64,000 nt of DNA, from assembly GCA_018340805.1 (NCBI GenBank), contig JACMZG010000008.1, positions 21,313,930 through 21,377,929 of the forward strand. Direction: 5' to 3'. Below the pieces are notes generated by a model. It was not told where the DNA came from. It saw nothing but the letters and a program-made list of their open reading frames with translations, and ran no database searches. The stretch comes from Microvelia longipes. Taxonomy: Eukaryota > Arthropoda > Insecta > Hemiptera > Veliidae. The position numbers were made by a program, and so were the translations under genes. Shown one piece after another: positions 1 to 11,496 of the stretch. How positions within the stretch are numbered: position 1 is the first letter of the stretch; the number at the start of each line of letters is the position of its first letter.

Positions 1-105
1 ATAACAACTACACTGCCTTGGTCCTTTATGATATTTTTCTTTCCAAGTATTGTCCATTTTAGTTTAAGAATCTTAGATATCTGACGTAATCCCCAAATCG
101 GCATT
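1..105 (-). CDS. AGPAT paralog A, exon 2 (partial, runs off left edge)
   Basis: Part of a 1-acylglycerol-3-phosphate acyltransferase gene, the ER-membrane enzyme that acylates lysophosphatidate to phosphatidate. The exon begins after a polypyrimidine-AG acceptor (TTTTTTCCAG) at 105. It reads openly to the window edge, giving MPIWGLRQISKILKLKWTI followed by a lysine-rich stretch ending in VVV. That segment aligns residue for residue with exon 2 of copy B (34,140-34,007). The catalytic NHxxxxD motif would lie just outside the window. The phase (one base completing a codon) matches the donor of the exon at 3,109. Seen: open frame, acceptor and homology to copy B. Inferred: a functional gene continuing to the left. 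Confidence 0.8.
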
Positions 106-671
106 CTGGAAAAAAATAAATACTCAACATGAACCAAGTTTGAATATTTTGTCATTTTTAAGACGTTCTAAATGGTTTTTATCATCCAGTCTGTGTGTAT
201 GTGTGTGGACATATGTCAGAGTAACGCTTAACTCTTGCTGTTTTCATGCTAAAAAATTCTGGCGTGGTAGTCCGCAAGCCGGGCGAATTTCCTTTGGAAT
301 GCGTGTTTCCGTACTTTGCATATATTCCTTGCTTTAGGCTTCGGCTTCGGTTTACGCCTTACAATTTGAGTACTTGTATAGCACAACAGCTATACTAAAA
401 TTAACAATACAGTAAAGCAATGCTGGTCTAGCCTAAGCATTAGCGTTTAGGACAAATAAAGAATTAAACACAGCGTTTCATTTACTGGAAATTTATGAAA
501 ATATAAATAATTCCTGGTTTAAATTTATTATAAGAAGTCAGAGTAGGAAAATGAGCAGAGTAGAAAAATATTTAGAATTTATATTTGAATAACATCCGGT
601 TATTATGTTTTGCACTTACTACTAACTATTACTACATATTTATGTGTGTACACAGTACACACATACTTAGA

Positions 672-880
<209 letters not shown>

Positions 881-881
881 A

Positions 882-2617
882 CAGGGTGGTCCAGCTAAAA
901 AGGACAAGACCTTTTCTCGGAAACTATAAACAGTTAGAAGGATGCAGTTTTCGGCGTTGGATTCAATGTAATAGTGGGCAGACGAGAAAAATCCGTTTTC
1001 AGGCGCGCTTCGCGCCTGTCATAGACTTGTTAATGCTAACTTTTTCAATTTTATAGTTAGGGTATAGGGAACTTTTTTTTGTTCTTTAAAGAATGAAAAA
1101 TGAGGAAGATTAGTGAAGACCGCATCAAAATTGGACAATTTTTAACCGAGCTATGATGTAAAAACATTTTTTTAAAATTCAGTTCACTTCGGCGCCATTT
1201 TGGATGATGTTGCATTTAAATAAAATTTATTATATGGACATATTTTTAAACTAGAAACATTGCTTTAATAAAAGAATGTCAAAAGTTTTAATTCCAACCT
1301 CAGTTTTAGGTTATTGCAGCTTGTATAAGGATTCCAGAACGCCTAAAAACACTTATTTTTGTTCATTGGTTGTGGAGAAATTACGATTATGGTGATTTTC
1401 GTCAATCGTAGAATGCAAATTAGAGGTACCTCGCAAAAACCAAGTAAAATCCTTCATAAACGTTTATAAATAATTGATTTTGATGATAACTACTTCGTTT
1501 CTAGGGGTGAAGGACCAATAAATAGCAAATCACACAACTAGACTGTAAAGTGATATTTTACTGCTGCGGAAATTTGGAAATTAATTTATACAATATTTTT
1601 TTACCAAATTTCCGCTGCAATGAAATATCACTTTACAGTCTAGTTGTGTGATTTGCTATTTAAAATCGCGTGGAGTCACGTCTGGTGACCCTGATGGCCA
1701 CCTAATTGGGCCGTAGGTCCCCATATTTTTTTACCTTAATTTTGTAAAAGTAGATTATTTATCAATCTTGTGTTTTAATTTCTTTAAACTAAGTTAAATC
1801 AAATTATTCATACAAAAAATCGACCCTTTTTTAATAAATGCACAACTAAACGTAAATAGTATAAATAATGATAATTTATAGCTGCGGAAATAAATTGGCT
1901 GGTTTTATTGTCGTTAATAAAACAAATTTTCCGCTGCAGTATAAAATATCACTTTACAGTCTAGTTGTGTGATTTGCTATTTATTGGTCCTCACCCCTAG
2001 AAACGAAGTAGTTTATCATCAAATCAATTATTTATAAACGTTTTATGAAGGATTTTACTTGGTTTTTGCAAGTACCTCTAATCTGCATTCTACGATTGAC
2101 GAAAAATCACCATAATCGTAATTCTCCACAACCAATGAACAAAAATAAGTGTTTTAGGCGTTCTGGAATCCTTATACAAGCTGCAATAACCTAAAACTGA
2201 GGTTGGAATTAAAACTTTTGACATTCTTTTATTAAAGCAATGTTTCTAGTTTAAAAATATGTCCATATAATAAATTTTATTTAAATGCAACATCATCCAA
2301 AATGGCGCCGAAGTGAACTGAATTTTAAAAAAAAATGTTTTTACATCATAGCTCGGTTAAAAATTGTCCAATTTTTGATGCGGTCTTCACTAATCTTCCT
2401 CATTTTTCATTCTTTAAAGAACAAAAAAAAGTTCCTATACCTAACTATAAAATTGAAAAAAGTTAGCATTAACAAGTCTATGACAGGCGCGAAGCGCGCC
2501 CGAAAACGGATTTTCTCGTCTGCCACTATTACATTGAATCCAACGCCGAAAACTGCATCCTTCTTACTGTTATAGTTTCCGAGAAAAGGTCTTGTCCTTC
2601 TTAGCTGGACCACCCTG
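882..2617. mobile_element. Foldback/TIR element with ~690-bp inverted arms
   Basis: The sequence starting CAGGGTGGTCCAGCT at 882 is found again as the reverse complement ending at 2,617. The similarity continues for about 690 bp on each side (about 882-1,575 against 1,925-2,617) with few differences. The ends abut (TA)n on both sides, consistent with a TA target duplication. It carries no credible coding sequence. It lies in intron 1 of AGPAT copy A and is absent from the same intron of copy B, so it inserted after the duplication. TA targets suggest a Tc1/mariner-type mobiliser, but the family is not certain from the termini. Confidence 0.85.
1518..1985. repeat. Nested palindromic repeat in the foldback loop
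   Basis: A ~45-bp motif containing AATAGCAAATCACACAACTA occurs three times: about 1,519-1,563 forward, 1,612-1,664 inverted and 1,930-1,983 inverted. Each copy is followed by a GCTGCGGAAA-type stretch. The first and last belong to the outer arms; the middle one creates an extra, smaller hairpin. No gene is visible. Confidence 0.75.
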
Positions 2618-2618
2618 T

Positions 2619-2625
2619 ATATATA

Positions 2626-2693
<68 letters not shown>

Positions 2694-2697
2694 ATAT
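2619..2697. repeat. (TA)n microsatellite, right of foldback element
   Basis: Continuation of the TA run on the right side of the foldback element. Right after it, at 2,722-2,738, is a short GC-rich CTCGCTTCGCTCGCC motif like the one in the 14-15.6 kb satellite. Confidence 0.9.
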
Positions 2698-3108
2698 ACA
2701 CTCAGGCATAATGATAAAAAGATGCTCGCTTCGCTCGCCAGATTGCAAACGCTAAATTGCTTTTACACTGTTGATAAGATGTTATAACGGCGTTTTAACT
2801 ATTTTTAAATTTATTAGCAAAAACTTTTAATTTTTTTTTATATTCTAGCAACCGTGTTGCATTTTAGCGAATTTTCAAAGAAAATAGCTTATGAGGATTT
2901 TAGCAAATTTTCCTTAATAAATGTCGCTTCTGAGGTTGTTTGAATGACGAAAGAGGATATATAGAGGGAATCGATGTTGGTTTTTATTATATGTCTTGCA
3001 ATCTCTTTCGAACTCCCACATTTTTGAATACCCACCTCCCTCAACGACCCCAATCTTATATTCATCTTCCTCCAGAGATTCATAAAAACTAAAAATTTAT
3101 AAACTTAC

Positions 3109-3284
3109 TCTGCATTTCTGTAGTCCACTGGCCTGAACACGATGACTGGTAAAAATATGAAAGCTAATAATAAACTTAGAATCAAAAAACACGAAAATTT
3201 GAAAAAATAGCTAAAGCATGATGATAATTTTCTTAAAAACGTTATTTTTGCTAAGAAGTCCAACCATAGTACCTTCCAAGCCAT
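3109..3284 (-). CDS. AGPAT paralog A, exon 1
   Basis: First coding exon of the left AGPAT copy. Its 58 complete codons begin MAWKVLWLDFLAKITFLRK and contain one strongly hydrophobic segment typical of the N-terminal membrane anchor of AGPATs. It ends in phase 2 at a perfect GTAAGT donor. The ATG directly follows a TTATGTTTCAG acceptor, so an untranslated upstream exon is likely; an in-frame upstream Met (MFQMAW) is the alternative start. It matches exon 1 of copy B at 34,767-34,595 with one extra Lys codon. The intron between this exon and the one at 105 is about 3 kb because of a foldback insertion; the equivalent intron of copy B is only 454 bp. Confidence 0.8.
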
Positions 3285-3817
3285 CTGAAACATAATAAAG
3301 CATGAATTATTGCAGCGTAAGAATTTAATGAAACATCAAATATTCAGTTTATTCCTAATTTCTTCAGATAAAAAATAATGTTAATTTTTTTTTAATTTAT
3401 ATAACTTCAAATTGGGTTGATGACACCATAAACTTTTCACAAACACTAAACTTGGCATTCATCCAAATAAACAAAAAAATGTAAGTCTTGTGTTGCGGTC
3501 ACACAAACATCAATTAGTTTAACTATACTTCTTCCGGTTGCAAGAAAAACTACATTATTAAATATGGTTAAGAGTATTTCCTGAAAATGTTAATACTCGT
3601 ATACCAGGCTATAAAACCCTTCCTGTAAATGGTCAGTGTAACAGAGCTGACGGAATCTTAGTTTTTCTTGCTACTATTGGTTGCTGCAAATATCTAATCA
3701 AGAAAATCCTGTGCAATGCGCACTTGCACAGGTATGTTATTTAAAGTTAAAGACGACCAAAATAGAGCTTATACTATAGCTCTGATGTATAGATTATAAT
3801 GAATAGTATAGAGCTAT

Positions 3818-4784
3818 TTAATGCATCCTTATTTTTTTTACGCTTTAACCCGTAGGGTCATTTAGCGTTTGCCCCTCACTCAAATCTCACTCAACATTAA
3901 CCCCTGGAGTTTGTACACATCCAATCATCTAGGAAGCACCCCCTCCGTACATGGTAGCACATGTAACCGGTTCACTGTGTGTCTAGTTCATCCAGCCCAA
4001 CCAGACTCTATCCAAACTCACTGCTCTGGCTAGTATCTGCGACTAGTTCACAGTGTGCCTATAGTTCATCTAGACCAGCTAGACTCTGGCTAAGCTCACT
4101 GCTCTGGCTAGCGCCGACTTCATCCAGTGTTTGTTTCATCTAATCGTACTAGCTCCTCTGATCACATTAGTCTAACTTGACCTCGTCCTTCCAGTCTCAC
4201 CAATCTCATCAGTTCCACTAGCATCACCAGACTCTAGCTAGGCTCACCGCTCTGGCCAGTCCAGCGCCACCCGACAAAGAACTCTAGCACCCAGATGTCA
4301 GCGTGCACAAACTTATTCTTTAGCTCTGACCTGAAAGTCAAAGCTCCGCAGTGCCATTAGGAGACGTCTGTCTTCAAGAACCGAGCACTTTGTTCCTAGT
4401 CACTTACGTTACTCGTGTCGCCGCCATCACTTTCACTGACTAAGTTTTCGGACATACAAAGGCTCAGTATATCTTTTCGACCTTCATCTCCCCCAGCCCG
4501 CAGAACATTAACTTTTCGTGAGCCGGAGACAACGCAAACGTGGATCCAGACTTGTCTCAGATGAAACTAGATCCAACCCCGCATTTGGGTATTAGTAGCC
4601 AAGGAAACCACGTAAAACCTTGGCTGGGTTGGTCGGCCTTGAATTCAAGACCTCCCGAGTGTACGGTACAAGGGATAACCTCATATTGAGGTCCTCCCCC
4701 GACTGGATTTGAACCTTCGACCTCCAGGTCGAAAGGCGAGCGCTCTACCACTGAGCTACCGGACTCGGTTAATGCATCCTTATT
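3818..4784 (-). mobile_element. Long tRNA-headed SINE (935 bp) with 16-bp target duplication
   Basis: The element proper is 3,834-4,768, flanked by identical TTAATGCATCCTTATT copies at 3,818-3,833 and 4,769-4,784. On the minus strand it begins with a tRNA-like head containing a box A-like TAGCTCAGTGGTAGAGCG and a box B-like GGTTCAAATCC. It ends in a short A tract next to the target duplication. The head resembles tRNA-Ala in its D arm, but its anticodon and T arms no longer pair. The body holds imperfect internal repeats around GCTCACTGCTCTGGCTAG (about 4,010-4,260 on the plus strand). The length is unusual for a SINE (usually 150-500 bp). It inserted into a LINE endonuclease fragment. Confidence 0.8.
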
Positions 4785-4986
4785 GACTATTTACAAAGGC
4801 ACGAGTAATGAAAACCATATTGTGTTAGCGGATATTAATATTAAAGCTGACAACTATGACACACATACTGAAGACTTCATTAATATTATGGCTCAATTTG
4901 GTTATAATTCCAATATAAATACTTATACTAGAATTCATAACAACAGTAAATCCTGTTTAGATCATATATCCAGACATGAGATATGA
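4780..4986 (+). pseudogene. Non-LTR retrotransposon endonuclease fragment, split by the SINE
   Basis: The short reading frame contains VLADINIKADNYDTH and, about 45 residues on, SKSCLDHI. These match the G/A-D-x-N-I and CxDHI motifs of apurinic-type endonucleases of LINEs. Reading across the SINE target duplication, the frame joins upstream sequence at about 3,793-3,833 that is interrupted by stops. The piece is therefore an old fragment that was already decaying when the SINE inserted. No reverse transcriptase follows. The sequence to about 5,210 is AT-rich apart from a GGGGGCGGCCGC patch at 5,071-5,083 and may be the 3' UTR of this or another LINE. Confidence 0.65.
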
Positions 4987-5375
4987 TCTGTTGCTTATCT
5001 CTATGATATAATATTACATTTTCGACAGAGGTGAGCGCCCCCAAAAAGCATAAGGCTTGAACTAGGGGGCGGCCGCTATGTATGACATTTTATATATTGT
5101 TTCAGTACCATGCATTTTTATACAATTATATTTTCCTTTAAGAAAGTAGTTTATTATTTTAATTGATGTTTGTTTATCTTTCAATGTTTTATAAATGAAT
5201 AAAGTTAAAAACTAAAAGATTAGATAGTAAATAAGATATTACAATATGTCATATAAAAATAATAGCCAGTTATCTAGATTTGATCATCTATATTATTTAA
5301 TAATACACATGTTTTATTAATTCTTACTCTTATTTAAACCTAAGCTAATTATTTAAACTACTATTACTAATATTT

Positions 5376-5570
5376 ATACATATGCCTACATACATACACA
5401 TACATCTATACGTATACATACATACATACATATACATGCATACACATACATACACACACACATATATACATATACATACATACATACATATACATACATA
5501 TACATGCATACACATACATTACACACACAATATACATAACATACATATATACACATTCATACATATTTAA
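5376..5570 (+). repeat. (ACAT)n / (TACA)n microsatellite
   Basis: Tetranucleotide repeat of ACAT/ACAC units with scattered variants. The open frame over it (Thr-Tyr-Ile-His repeats) is a repeat artefact. Confidence 0.9.
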
Positions 5571-5698
5571 ATTGCATAATAAAAGGTTATAATGTAGAGT
5601 AATCCTATAATTGTAAAGTATTAATTACACATTTAACTCATTTAACTAAATCTATATAATATGTCTTAATTTGTAAAAGCAAACTTGAAGCCAGGAAA

Positions 5699-6416
5699 AT
5701 GATCGACGAAATTAAAGTAGAAACAGGTAAAATAGGTCTTAAAATAAATGGGGATAAATCTAAATACATGGCTATAAATAGTGAAGGAAAAGTAGAATTA
5801 ATGGTTGATGGAAAAGAAATAGAGAAAGTGGATCAGTATATATTTTTAGGACAGTTGATAACTAATGATAACCAGGGAGATGAAAAAGAAATTCGAAGAA
5901 GAGTAGCTTTAGGCTGGGCAGGTTTTAATAGATATAGATATTTATTTAGAGCAGACATAAGCATGGAATGGAAGAAGAAATTATGGAACCTGTGTATTCT
6001 ACCAATATTAATATATGGTGCTGAAACGTGGGTAATAACAAAGAATACGATTCAAAAAATGAGAGTGGCGCAAAGGAGTATGGAGAGGTCAATGCTAAAA
6101 GTGAGTAGAAGAGATAAAAAGAGCAATGAATGGGTGAGAAAACAGACAGGGTTAGAAGATATAGCTAAGATAATAAGTGATAGAAAGTGGGGATGGGCAG
6201 GCCACTTAGTGCGCACTCAGGATGAAAGGTGAGCAAGAAATTAATAACTGGTACCCACGGGATAAAAAGAGAAAGAAAGGAAGACCACGCACACGATGGG
6301 ACGAAGAAATGTGGAATATATGTGGTCAGGAAACTTGGCAAAGAACTGCTTGGGACAGGAAGGAATGGATAAGAATGGGAGAAGTATACAAGAATGTTTG
6401 GTTGTATAAGGAGTAA
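5699..6416 (+). pseudogene. RTE-type LINE reverse transcriptase C-terminus, 5'-truncated
   Basis: The first frame (5,699-6,232) contains KYMAINSEG, a YIFLGQLIT block, LPILIYGAETWVITK and RKWGWAGHLVRTQD. The second (to 6,416) contains GRPRTRWDEEMW and AWDRKEWIRMGE. This order is characteristic of the C-terminal third of RTE/craTA-type LINE polymerases, beyond the catalytic YxDD region, which is missing. A one-base frameshift at about 6,228 separates the two frames. The 3' side is followed by an (AAATA)n tract (about 6,450-6,530), a common tail for such elements. It is a 5'-truncated dead copy. Confidence 0.85.
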
Positions 6417-6449
6417 GTAAGGGTAAAACAAACAAATTAGATTAAAAGG

Positions 6450-6530
6450 CCAAAATAAATAAATAAATAAGAAATAAATAATAAATAAATAAAATAAATA
6501 AATAAGGAATAAATAAAAATAAATAATTTT
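6450..6530 (+). repeat. (AAATA)n simple repeat, LINE tail
   Basis: AAATA/AAATAA units directly downstream of the RTE fragment, probably its 3' tail. A separate poly-A run lies at about 6,669-6,687 and a (TTA)n run at about 7,138-7,164, the latter preceded by GGCAAATAAATGG like another LINE end. Confidence 0.8.
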
Positions 6531-6539
6531 TAATTTAAT

Positions 6540-8560
6540 AATTTTTGTTATCAGTATTGTAAATTGTGTAATGTTCAGTTTTATTTTAGATTTAGATTGT
6601 TATAAAAAGTATTGGTAATGTAAATAATTTAGATCTTATAAAGTTAGTAAATCTAAACTTGAAATTTAAAAAAAAAAAAAAAAAAAATAGCTTAAATTAA
6701 TTACTTGTTAGTTTTAAATTTTTTGTTTATAAAATATTAATTGAAATTTTATCTTTTTTTAGTAAATATTTATTAAGCTTGGTTTCATTGTCTGAAATTT
6801 ATAATGGAAAAAAGTATTCTTAGACTTTGTAGAAATAAAAATAAGTAAATTATAATAAAATATATAAACAAATAATTACAATTAAATTGAATATAATGGA
6901 CTAACAATAAAAATAAATATATAATTTTAAACAATAGTGTACCAACTCCAAATCCTCAATATGAGGCACCACGGCTAAATGCCGAATTGCTGTAAAAAGG
7001 ATAAAAATGAATAAATAAATAAAATAAAACAGGTAAAATAACATAAATAAATAATATATATTAGTAAACAAAATTTTAATGTTGATTATAGTTATCAATT
7101 TTGCATGTATATTTGTAATGTATTATGGCAAATAAATGGTTATTATTATTATTATTATTATTATATTTCTTTATTCTTATTTAATGTATTTCCTTTTATG
7201 AGGAAAATATAACCAACCTGTAGTGTAAATATACATTATTTTTATTTAATAAATATTTCTCTAATAATTTTAAATTACTTTACCAATTAATTTAAAAAAC
7301 TATAATACCATGAAGAAATTAAAAAAAAACAATAATAAAGTAATCATAATACACTATTAAATAAAACTAAACTATTTAAATAAAATAGAAATATAAAAAA
7401 AGACTGAAGCCGCGCACAAGCTCATGCTTTTGCGGTTAAAAAAATGTTTATTTTCTCTCCAATAATAAGTTAGATAGTTGTTCTAGTAATAGAATTATTG
7501 TAAATAACTATAATACTAATTTATATTAATTTGCATATTTTTTGTATTCTATAATTAAATCGATTATAGAAACCATTGATATTACAATATTTTTTGTTTC
7601 AAACCAAATAACTCAAACATACAGTGTACATTAAATGTGATTTTCATGTGTGCCTACAAAAAATATGATTTTTTACGGATGCATTTTGGGTATAAACTTT
7701 AAAAATCAATGGGTATTTAAGTAAGAATGATGGCTTAACCTGGAGGTCTTATAGCACGTGTCATAGTATTCCAGAATATTTTTTCAAGTTAGCTTTATAA
7801 CTCAAGCCACAATCGGAATTTAATGAGGATAAGGTCGAAATAAACTGAAACCTTGTGAAATTTGACCTCGTGGGAAAACGTTTAATAACTAGGCTAGAAT
7901 CATTATGTTATTTTTTGTAGAAAATATCCAGTTGGACCGATTTTTTTTTAATTACTTTTATTTAACTCCCCATTTATTTATTTATTCATGGACTTTATAA
8001 AATACAAGTACTAGGAAATTATAAATTTGTTTCTACATGTTACAAAATACAAACGCAAATAATAATATACATACAAGACTTGATCAAATATCAGGTACAA
8101 CAATACTAAACCAGAACTACCACAGTAATCTGTCAGTAAGTGGCATACTGCAACCCTAAAACCTAATTTTCAAATGTATTTATCAAAAAACGCTATTTGT
8201 TTACATTATGTTATATATGTCAATCAACAACACCAGAAATAATAAGTTAGTTTTGTATTTCTTTTATTTTATATTCTAAAGATCATTATTTTATATTATG
8301 TATGGTATTTTGAGGTTCATATATTTTCTATGGTTAAAAAATATATTTTTTAACCATTTTTAAATAGATTTTCAAGGCTTTGTTGTTCTTACGTTGAATT
8401 TAGGTTTAAAAATTATCCCTCTTCTGACTGTGTTAAGTCTAGCTTAATCCTGTCTATAATCGAGGCTTCAGGTCCCAAGTTGGTGAATTGGTTCTTAAGG
8501 CCTGTCACCTGTATATGTCACTGGCCACAGGCATTATGTATGTGATTTATCTATACATAT
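6540..8560. other. Non-coding AT-rich stretch; 7,565-8,180 is duplicated upstream flank
   Basis: No gene is visible. From about 7,565 to 8,180 the sequence matches 35,025-35,720. That interval is the upstream flank of AGPAT copy B, so this is the continuation of the segmental duplication. In copy A, about 4 kb of insertions (3,540-7,560: SINE, LINE pieces, microsatellites) separate it from exon 1. Confidence 0.7.
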
Positions 8561-8757
8561 CCTACAAGAAATAAACGAACTAGCTAGGCAGAAGAAATAG
8601 ACTTCATATGGGTAAAATTTTTTGGTAGAACTTTTAAAGAAATGGTAAAGAAAGGTCCGGCTAAACCATGGTTCTGGAAATCACGATCATCTAAAAGAGA
8701 TATTGCCAAGATAAAGAAGACAGATTAAGAAGTCAACATAAGAGATGCATTCAATAT

Positions 8758-8970
8758 CACTACAAGCTTCGATTAAGTGACTCCCACTTCCCAGTATGTC
8801 ACACCTGCCCCGCAATAGACGAAAGAGTAGAACATATTCCACTAGACCATCCCAAATATAAGACAGAACGCTCAAAATTAAACCAAGAAATCAAAATTCA
8901 AGATAACCTAAGCAAGACTAAAATATCAAAACTCTACTCTTCTCAAAATTTAAAAATCGAGTACAGGGTA
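8758..8970 (+). pseudogene. C-terminal fragment of an RNase H-bearing LINE (copy A)
   Basis: The open stretch contains KLRLSDSHFPVCHTCPAIDE and, further on, ERVEHI and KYKTERSKLN. This is a Cys/His knuckle like the C-terminal tail after RNase H in Jockey/I-type LINE ORF2. A diverged paralogous copy lies at 38,440-38,640, where part of the RNase H domain (FIWVKLHSGVQGN) is also recognisable. Both belong to the duplicated segment. It is directly followed by the ~0.6-kb dispersed repeat that probably is the 3' UTR of this LINE. Confidence 0.6.
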
Positions 8971-9560
8971 CCTTGGAACTTTTCTTTAATTACTGTAATG
9001 CATCCGTTTCATTCTCAGCTGTCACCCATACACCACTGACCACGCTCAATGCTGCATAACTTTTACGAATCAACAAAAATTATTGATGTATATCCATAAT
9101 CAGCATCTCATTATCAGCATTAGTTCAATTTTTATCAAATAACTTGTGTAGGTTTTTTTACAAAAATGTTAAAAAATCAGAAAATAGTCCAATTAATTCA
9201 AAGTTCGGTACAAGTATTTGTCATATAAAACGAATCATAACGTAAAGGTATATACTTGTACTGAATTTTAAATTAATTGGACTGTTTCCCGATTTTTTAC
9301 AATTTTGTAAAAAACTTACACTAGTTATTTGATAAAAATTGAACTAATGCTGATAATGAGATCAAACTTAGGACATATGTTAGTCTTACACATAGCTTCA
9401 TGAGTGCAAAATCTAAATCTGATCGGATCATTTTTCGCGATTTATGATTGTTCGAAATTTTTTCTGAGTCATTATTGCGGATTAATGACATTATACAAAC
9501 ATTTCAACTCTCTAGTATAAATATGATAATAGACACACACACAAACACACAGGCAACGTT
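8950..9560 (+). repeat. Dispersed repeat family R1, copy 1 (probable LINE 3' UTR)
   Basis: Begins near AAATCGAGTACAGGGTACC and contains TGACCACGCTCAATGCTGCA. It later has an ACTAATGCTGATAATGAGAT block and ends near a (CA)n tract at 9,534-9,550. At least five other copies are in the window. This copy carries an inverted duplication of its middle part (about 9,100-9,215 against 9,262-9,362). Confidence 0.75.
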
Positions 9561-9564
9561 GTGA

Positions 9565-10690
9565 AAACCTCTCAGGAGGCCATAAAAACACCTGAAACGG
9601 AACCGATGACATATCGGTATTAGATTTTTTTGCCAACAAAGTTTTCCTATACACGGAAAACTACGGTATAAATGCGCAAAAGTAAAAATATAAAATGACT
9701 ATTGAATTTGTAAACAAAATAAACTATTCCCCCAAGCCTAAAAAAACTAGAAAATTTATACAAAAATGCTTAAAGTTCTATAATAAAAACAAAAAAATAT
9801 TAAGCTGCCTATTTGCTTAAGCAAGCAAATTTAACTTTAAGCTATTTTGTTTATTTAAATTTCCAATAAAGATGTGGGATTTCTATAAAATTAACGCCAC
9901 AAAGGAGAAATGATTAAAACTGAAGATTTCACAGCAGTTAAGCCCCCTTACGTAACAAAAACACATAACCTAACGCGGGCACCCAGGACCCGCGTGCCCG
10001 ATCAACCTATTTGATAAGCAGAAGGATATCTGACAGGCAAATTCAAATCAAACCAGAATTGATTCAGAGTTAAACCAGGTTGATTCATCAAAAGTCTGTC
10101 CACAGACTGCAAAGGAAACCCTCTTTGACACTCCTGCAAACCACCTTAACAATATAAACCCATTCAAAAAATACCCAAAACAAAAAATTATAAAATTACC
10201 CTTAACCCAAAAAACACATCACAACCCAAAAAATATCCAAAATTCATACTAAAAATAAAATAATAAAATAAAAGAGGCACAAATTACCTTTTACTAATAA
10301 ATAAAATATTGCTCAGATTAACACAAAATAAATATTATATTATTTTGTCAATAAAGACCCTGTTGTTAAAAAAAGTAAGTGAAGAGTATTTATTACCAAT
10401 GACCCAAAAAAATGGCTTTATATTATAATTAATTAATAATACATTGACTAGTTATTCTGCTCAACATTAGGAACACTAAACTTGAAAAATAAAACTAAAT
10501 TATTAAAATAATTTAATTTATAGTTGTTGAAAAATGTTACAATGTTGAAAAGAAAAACAATTACTAACAATTAAGAGTATAACTAACATTTTTTGCGCTT
10601 TTTGTAAATGTTTCAATTAAAATTAATGAAAATGTTAATTATTCATATTTGAAAATTAGCATTATGTAAGAGGAAATTAGGTTAATAAAG
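9565..10690. other. Non-coding duplicated flank
   Basis: No gene is visible. Most of it aligns in pieces with 38,990-41,090. Examples are AATAAAGATGTGGGATTTCT at 9,867 and about 40,128, and GTCCACAGACTGC at about 10,098 against GTCCACAGTCTG at about 40,367. The hairpin minisatellite of the right copy (39,194-40,085) is missing here. Confidence 0.7.
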
Positions 10691-10714
10691 CTATTCAATT
10701 AAAAATAATGGGGT

Positions 10715-11345
10715 ATGGGGTACCTCGCAATTTTTCCTTATTAAATCGGATTCGCTACGCTCATCCACCCTACTTCGGACTCGCAACGCTCGTCTTCAGT
10801 ACATACAAGTCGTTTATTTATCCTTCACTCGGCCTAGGATATTAAATTCATCCGTTTTATCCACAGTGGTCTCTCATTGAACACTGACCACGCTCAATGC
10901 AGCATAATTTTTATTATCGAACATAAAACATGGATGTACTTATCAAATTTAAACGAAACTCGGTGTACTTATTTAATACGTAAAGGTATACACTTGCACC
11001 AAATTTCAACTCAATTAGATTACTTTCCGATTTCTTTACAAATATTTAAAAAACTTGCACAAGTCATCTAATAAAAATTGAACTAATGCTGATAATGAAG
11101 TGAAACTTGGCACATATTTTATTCTTATATATAACTTTATGCGAGCCAAATCTCAATCTGATCGCAAAATTTTTCCACGTTTCATATTTTTTTAAAATAT
11201 TTGCAGAGACATTATTGCAAGTTAATGCAATCATAAAAACATTTATCCAAACAGCACAACCGCAGCAATAGACTGATTTTTGTACAAAATTTTAACTCTC
11301 TGGCATAAATACACTGGGAACTGTGATGATAACAGACACACACTC
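10715..11345 (+). repeat. Dispersed repeat family R1, copy 2
   Basis: Contains GGATTCGCTACGCTCATCC, GACCACGCTCAATGCAGC and GAACTAATGCTGATAATGAA, and ends near ACAGACACACACTC. It is the duplicated partner of the copy at 41,115-41,700. Confidence 0.75.
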
Positions 11346-11496
11346 ACTTTATAAGAGAATGCGACTCTACATTCTATAGGTTGTACGATACGATGCTCGA
11401 CCATCCAAAATAACTCTACAAACATTTTTGCACTCAGTCCCAAATAATTTTTTATATAAAATTTTATTATAATTATTTTATGATAAATTGGTTAGA

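Noticed and set aside
2285..2613. Small open frames on both strands in the right foldback arm
   Set aside because: They are inside an inverted repeat and the mirrored arm does not keep the frames.
4680..4768. Apparent tRNA-Ala gene on the minus strand
   Set aside because: Box A and box B are good, but the anticodon and T stems do not pair. The sequence continues into a 935-bp element bounded by target duplications, so it is a SINE head.
10877..11443. Short open frames in the R1 repeat
   Set aside because: Not kept in the other R1 copies and without any domain.
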